The notes under the pieces: model-generated
Database searches by the model: none
Seen by the model: the letters and a program-made list of their open reading frames with translations, nothing else
What the model was told of the DNA's origin: nothing
Origin: Rhodovulum sulfidophilum DSM 1374
Lineage (GTDB): Bacteria; Pseudomonadota; Alphaproteobacteria; Rhodobacterales; Rhodobacteraceae
Reading direction: 5' to 3'
DNA: 64,000 bases
Assembly (NCBI RefSeq): GCF_001633165.1
Contig: NZ_CP015418.1
Span: 2,480,001 to 2,544,000 of the forward strand
Part shown: in pieces, positions 62,001 through 64,000 of the stretch
Position numbering within the stretch: the stretch's first letter is position 1
Layout of the letters: each line of letters begins with the position of its first letter
Program-made: the position numbers and the translations under genes

Positions 62001-62919
62001 GGCCGTCCTCGATCAGCGCGGCCTTGGCCGTGGTGCCGCCCATGTCGAAGGAGATCATGTCGCTCAGCCCGGCCGCGCGCCCGAAAAGCCCGGTGGCCAG
62101 CGCGCCGCCCGCCGGGCCGCTTTCCAGCAGCCGGACCGGAAAATCGCGCGCGGTCTCGAGCGGAATGAGCCCGCCCGCCGAATGCATCAGCCGCAGCGCG
62201 CCCGCAAAGCCCCGCGCGGCAAGCGCAGTTTCGATCCGGCCGAGATACCGGTGCATCAGGGGCTGGACATAGGCATTGGCCGCGGCGGTCGCGGTGCGGC
62301 GGTATTCGCCGATCCCGGCCACCACATCCGAGGAGACCGAGACCGCGAGCTCCGGGAAGGCGCTGCGCAGGATCGCGGCGGCGCGGCGTTCATGCGCGGG
62401 GTTGGCATAGGAATGCAAAAAGGCGATGGCCACCGCCTCGCAGCCCGCCCCGACCAGCTCGGCCCCCGCCCGTTCTAGCGCGGCCTCGTCGAGCCCCGCC
62501 AGGACGCGGCCCGAGGCGTCGATCCGCTCGGGCACCTCGAGCCTCAGGTCGCGCGGAACAAGCGGCTCGGGGAAGGGCAGGAAGAGATCGTAGATGTCGT
62601 AGCGCTGTTCGGTCCCCATCTCGAGGATGTCGCCGAAGCCCTCGGTGGCGATCAGGCCGGTCCGGGCGCCGGTCCGCTCGATCACCGCATTGGTGACAAG
62701 CGTCGTGCCATGGACGATTTCCGACAGATCGCCGGGCCCGATCCCCTGCATCGCCAGGATCTCGTCAAGACCGGCCAGCGCGGCCTCGGAAGGGTCCTGC
62801 GGCGTCGTCAGGCGCTTGTGCAGGGTCAGGGCGCCGGTTGTGCCGTCATGCAGCACGAAATCGGTGAAGGTGCCGCCGATGTCGAAGCCGAGACGCCACT
62901 TTCCCGATGGCAGGGTCAT
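59056..62919 (-). CDS. Fused HyuA-HyuB hydantoinase/5-oxoprolinase
   Basis: The 1287-residue protein joins two subunits usually encoded separately. Residues 1 to about 690 are HyuA: ATPase pattern GFDIGGTFTDFVLHD, VHGTTLVTNAVIER and ISFDMGGTTAKAALI. Residues about 720-1287 are HyuB: FACELLDPEGETLAHS, GHVSDIGGT and a terminal glycine-rich GGAGYG. The fused form resembles eukaryote-type 5-oxoprolinase. It hydrolyses a lactam or cyclic ureide with ATP; which one is not decidable. It overlaps the IclR stop by ATGA. Confidence 0.92.
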   Translation of the reverse strand: MTLPSGKWRLGFDIGGTFTDFVLHDGTTGALTLHKRLTTPQDPSEAALAGLDEILAMQGIGPGDLSEIVHGTTLVTNAVIERTGARTGLIATEGFGDILEMGTEQRYDIYDLFLPFPEPLVPRDLRLEVPERIDASGRVLAGLDEAALERAGAELVGAGCEAVAIAFLHSYANPAHERRAAAILRSAFPELAVSVSSDVVAGIGEYRRTATAAANAYVQPLMHRYLGRIETALAARGFAGALRLMHSAGGLIPLETARDFPVRLLESGPAGGALATGLFGRAAGLSDMISFDMGGTTAKAALIEDGQAAIAPEIEAARVRRFTRGSGLPIRTPVIEMIEIGAGGGSIAAIDEVGLLKVGPRSAGSDPGPACYGLGGTEPTVTDAALVLGYYDPGFFLGGRMALDAGAARRAVARVADPLGLSVEEAALGIHKVVVENMAAAARVHIVERGRDPRDFAMVGFGGAGPAHAVAVARALGIARVVIPPASGAASALGFLAAPLSFEAARTLRVALGDRIDAAAINRALDAIEAEGRAHLARAGIGGTGGPDEGITVERSAEMRLRGQMHEISVPLPEGRLSPEDGPCLRAAFEAAYAARYTSPFEGAEIEVIALRARVSGPAPALGTGGAGGGATPGKGARPASLKGTRSCLFEQGRFETAIHDRYALVPGERIAGPAIVEEREATTLIGPEDVARVDAGGALHIEVARPAAAAALVTAGMSRAEAVARIEADPIGLEIMWARLVNVVEEMWLTVCRTAFSLIIAEAQDFACELLDPEGETLAHSPRAMPVFNLTLPRAVKALLARYPAETLKPGDVLITNDPWLCAGHLFDIALVSPAFRDGRLVGLMGTVGHVSDIGGTRDSLHAREIYEEGLQIPPMKLFDGGCPNETLIELIRQNVRHPDQVLGDIFSFAAANALGAERLDAFMADYGMHDLRALAEVVQGLSERAMRAAIRALPDGEYRSTIVSAPRGEALEFPVRVAVEGDAMLVDFEGAPPQLPQGGLNSTLNYTAAHATYPLKCMLTPGVRGNAGCYRPFRVTAPEGSVLNPAFPASVNMRTRTGWYLAPNIFRAMADAAASGVQAHTGLPSSVHIYGRDARGDLYSDLLLLGGGQGASAHGDGHSALLWPTSAANTSVEMIESRTPLLVLCKRFAPDSGGPGRHRGGLGQILRFRKREADGTPMQVLLHPEGTARPIPGLFGGQPGGTASGRVLDPEGRVLRDVGHGALLTLTGTEEIVELTLAGGAGYGPAEERAAAALARDLALGLVSPEAAATQYRMPHAVPDDETLG

Positions 62920-63668
62920 GCCGGGCCCCGATCGCCTGCGGCATGCAGGATCAGCGAATCCCCCAGCGCCTCGGCGATCCCGCCGGCGCCCTCGATCAGC
63001 GTGCCGATCATGTCGTCGCGTTCGTTGTCCGAGACGAGGTTGTGCGGATAGACCAGGCAGAGGCTGACCGCCTCGCCGGTGACCGGATCGCCGACCGCCA
63101 CCGCAAGCCCGTCGACCCCTGGCAACGCCTTTTGTGAGACGAAGGCATAGCCGCGCTTGCGGACGGGCTCGAGGTCGCGCGCCAGCCGGTCGGCCGTGGT
63201 CTCATCGCCATAGAGCCGCGCGATTTCGTCATCGGACAGCCGCGCCAGCAGGCTGCGTCCGGTGGCGCAGATTTCGGCGGGCAGGCGGCGGCCGACCGCC
63301 GAACCGACCCTCAGCGCGTTGGTGCCCTCGAAATCGGCCACCGCCATCACGCTGCGGCCGTCGCGGATCGAGACATAGCCGGTATGGCCGAATTGCTGCG
63401 AGGTCTCGTGGACCACGGCGCGGGCGCGGCCGAAGACGCTCGATGAATAGCGATAGGCGGCGGCGATGTTCAGCATCATCCGGCCGGGCCGGTGCCGGCG
63501 GGTGCCGCCGATCTCTTCCAGCATGCCGGTTTCGCGCATGGTCTTCAGCAGCCGGGAGGCCGAGGCCTTTGGCAGCCCTAGGCGATCGGACACTTCGGAC
63601 ACCGTCAGATCCGTACAGTCATTACCGAAACAGCGCAGCACATGGGCTGCATTCTCAAGAATTGTCAT
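62916..63668 (-). CDS. IclR-family transcriptional regulator
   Basis: From ATG 63668 (MTILENAAHVLRCFGNDCTD) the protein has 250 residues. A winged helix-turn-helix (LTVSEVSDRLGLPKASASRLLKTM) is followed by the IclR ligand domain (HTGYVSIRDGRSVMAVADFEG). Its stop overlaps the hydantoinase start, so it heads the operon and probably regulates it and itself through the dyad upstream. Confidence 0.88.
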   Translation of the reverse strand: MTILENAAHVLRCFGNDCTDLTVSEVSDRLGLPKASASRLLKTMRETGMLEEIGGTRRHRPGRMMLNIAAAYRYSSSVFGRARAVVHETSQQFGHTGYVSIRDGRSVMAVADFEGTNALRVGSAVGRRLPAEICATGRSLLARLSDDEIARLYGDETTADRLARDLEPVRKRGYAFVSQKALPGVDGLAVAVGDPVTGEAVSLCLVYPHNLVSDNERDDMIGTLIEGAGGIAEALGDSLILHAAGDRGPA

Positions 63669-63684
63669 CACATCGTTCCAAAAC

Positions 63685-63702
63685 ACGGAAAAACGGTTCC
63701 GT
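63685..63702. promoter_or_regulatory. Candidate IclR operator
   Basis: ACGGAA (63685-63690) and TTCCGT (63697-63702) form a dyad with a 6-base spacer, 16 bases upstream of the IclR start; nearby GTTCC (63675-63679) and ACGGAACGT (about 63747) are extra half-sites. Position fits autoregulation of the operon. Confidence 0.5.
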
Positions 63703-64000
63703 TTGCCGCAACAATTGCCGCTGCCGCGGTCCCGCGTCAATCGCAAACGGAACGTCACCGGTGCGAGATCCGCCGGTTGCGGCACTTGTCTTGCGACCCG
63801 GTCGCCCTGGGGAGACGCCTCCCCTAGATGCCGCCGGGGAGGCGCGCGCGCCCCGCATCGTCTCGGCGCGGAAGGCATCGGGCCTGAGCAATCGTAGGAC
63901 GGGCGCCGGTTCTGGCCTTGCGCTTGCATCCCTCCCTCATGGCCGGTTCAGCCCTGCCATTGCCGACAGGGATCGCGGCAAGACCGGCCTGCCGGGCCAG
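63703..64000. other. Upstream region without recognised gene
   Basis: GC-rich sequence from the IclR operator to the window end. Short open frames overlap and lack ribosome sites. No gene was supported. Confidence 0.35.

Noticed and set aside
57193..62478. A plus-strand open frame of 1761 codons opposite the hydantoinase and binding-protein genes.
   Set aside because: It is the antisense shadow of very GC-rich genes: Arg/Gly/His-rich composition, no recognisable motif, and it covers two well-supported minus-strand genes.

Overview
The window looks like a piece of chromosome from a high-GC alphaproteobacterium, most likely in the Rhodobacteraceae. The basis is dense, very GC-rich coding, ATGA/TGATG stop-start overlaps, a GTA-gp10-like tail protein, a DUF2312 (GapR-like) gene, and dipeptide-type and liv-type ABC operons with twin-arginine binding proteins. 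No species can be named from the sequence alone.

Layout. (1) 1-223 is the C-terminal end of an ECF sigma factor (SigJ/SnoaL type) cut by the window edge. (2) 224-5475 is an accessory strip with lower GC and scattered mobile debris. It holds a DUF4209 protein with a HEPN-like R-x4-H motif, a decayed IS5-type end, a 167-bp MITE-like element with perfect 22-bp inverted repeats, an unknown protein ending in an SSB-like tip (DDEIPF), and a Doc/Fic protein with an extra C-terminal domain. (3) About 5476-32632 is a siphovirus-type prophage of roughly 27 kb with an HK97-like head. Read on the minus strand from about 29.1 kb down to 5.5 kb it runs: GapR-like gene, NUMOD-like repeat protein, DUF1376-like replication protein, a phased iteron-like array, small early genes, HNH endonuclease, small and large terminase, portal, ClpP-type protease, capsid, head-tail joining genes, tail tube, tail chaperones, tape measure, tail-tip genes, J-type protein, fibre, holin, SAR-type endolysin, u-spanin candidate, a hairpin-rich gap, Dam-type methylase and a DUF1524 nuclease. 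On the plus strand (29.6-32.5 kb) lie small genes, a cytosine methylase-like gene, an excisionase-like HTH gene and a tyrosine integrase abutting a tRNA-Arg(CCG). No second att copy and no CI-like repressor could be found.

(4) 32.8-38.4 kb is a five-gene liv-type ABC importer followed by a SAM methyltransferase. (5) 38.8-43.2 kb holds a MITE sitting exactly on the stop codon of a LysR gene, which is divergent from an acyl-CoA dehydrogenase, class III CoA-transferase and MaoC-type hydratase operon. This set resembles the itaconate/mesaconate degradation loci of pseudomonads without the lyase. (6) 43.4-46.1 kb is mprF, for membrane lipid aminoacylation. (7) 46.3-63.7 kb contains two convergent dipeptide-type ABC operons. 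One (plus) carries an amidase and a RidA protein. The other (minus) is headed by an IclR regulator and a fused HyuA-HyuB hydantoinase/5-oxoprolinase. Together they look like uptake and hydrolysis of small amide, lactam or cyclic-imide compounds.

Many long antisense open frames exist opposite the GC-rich genes. They are treated as shadows.
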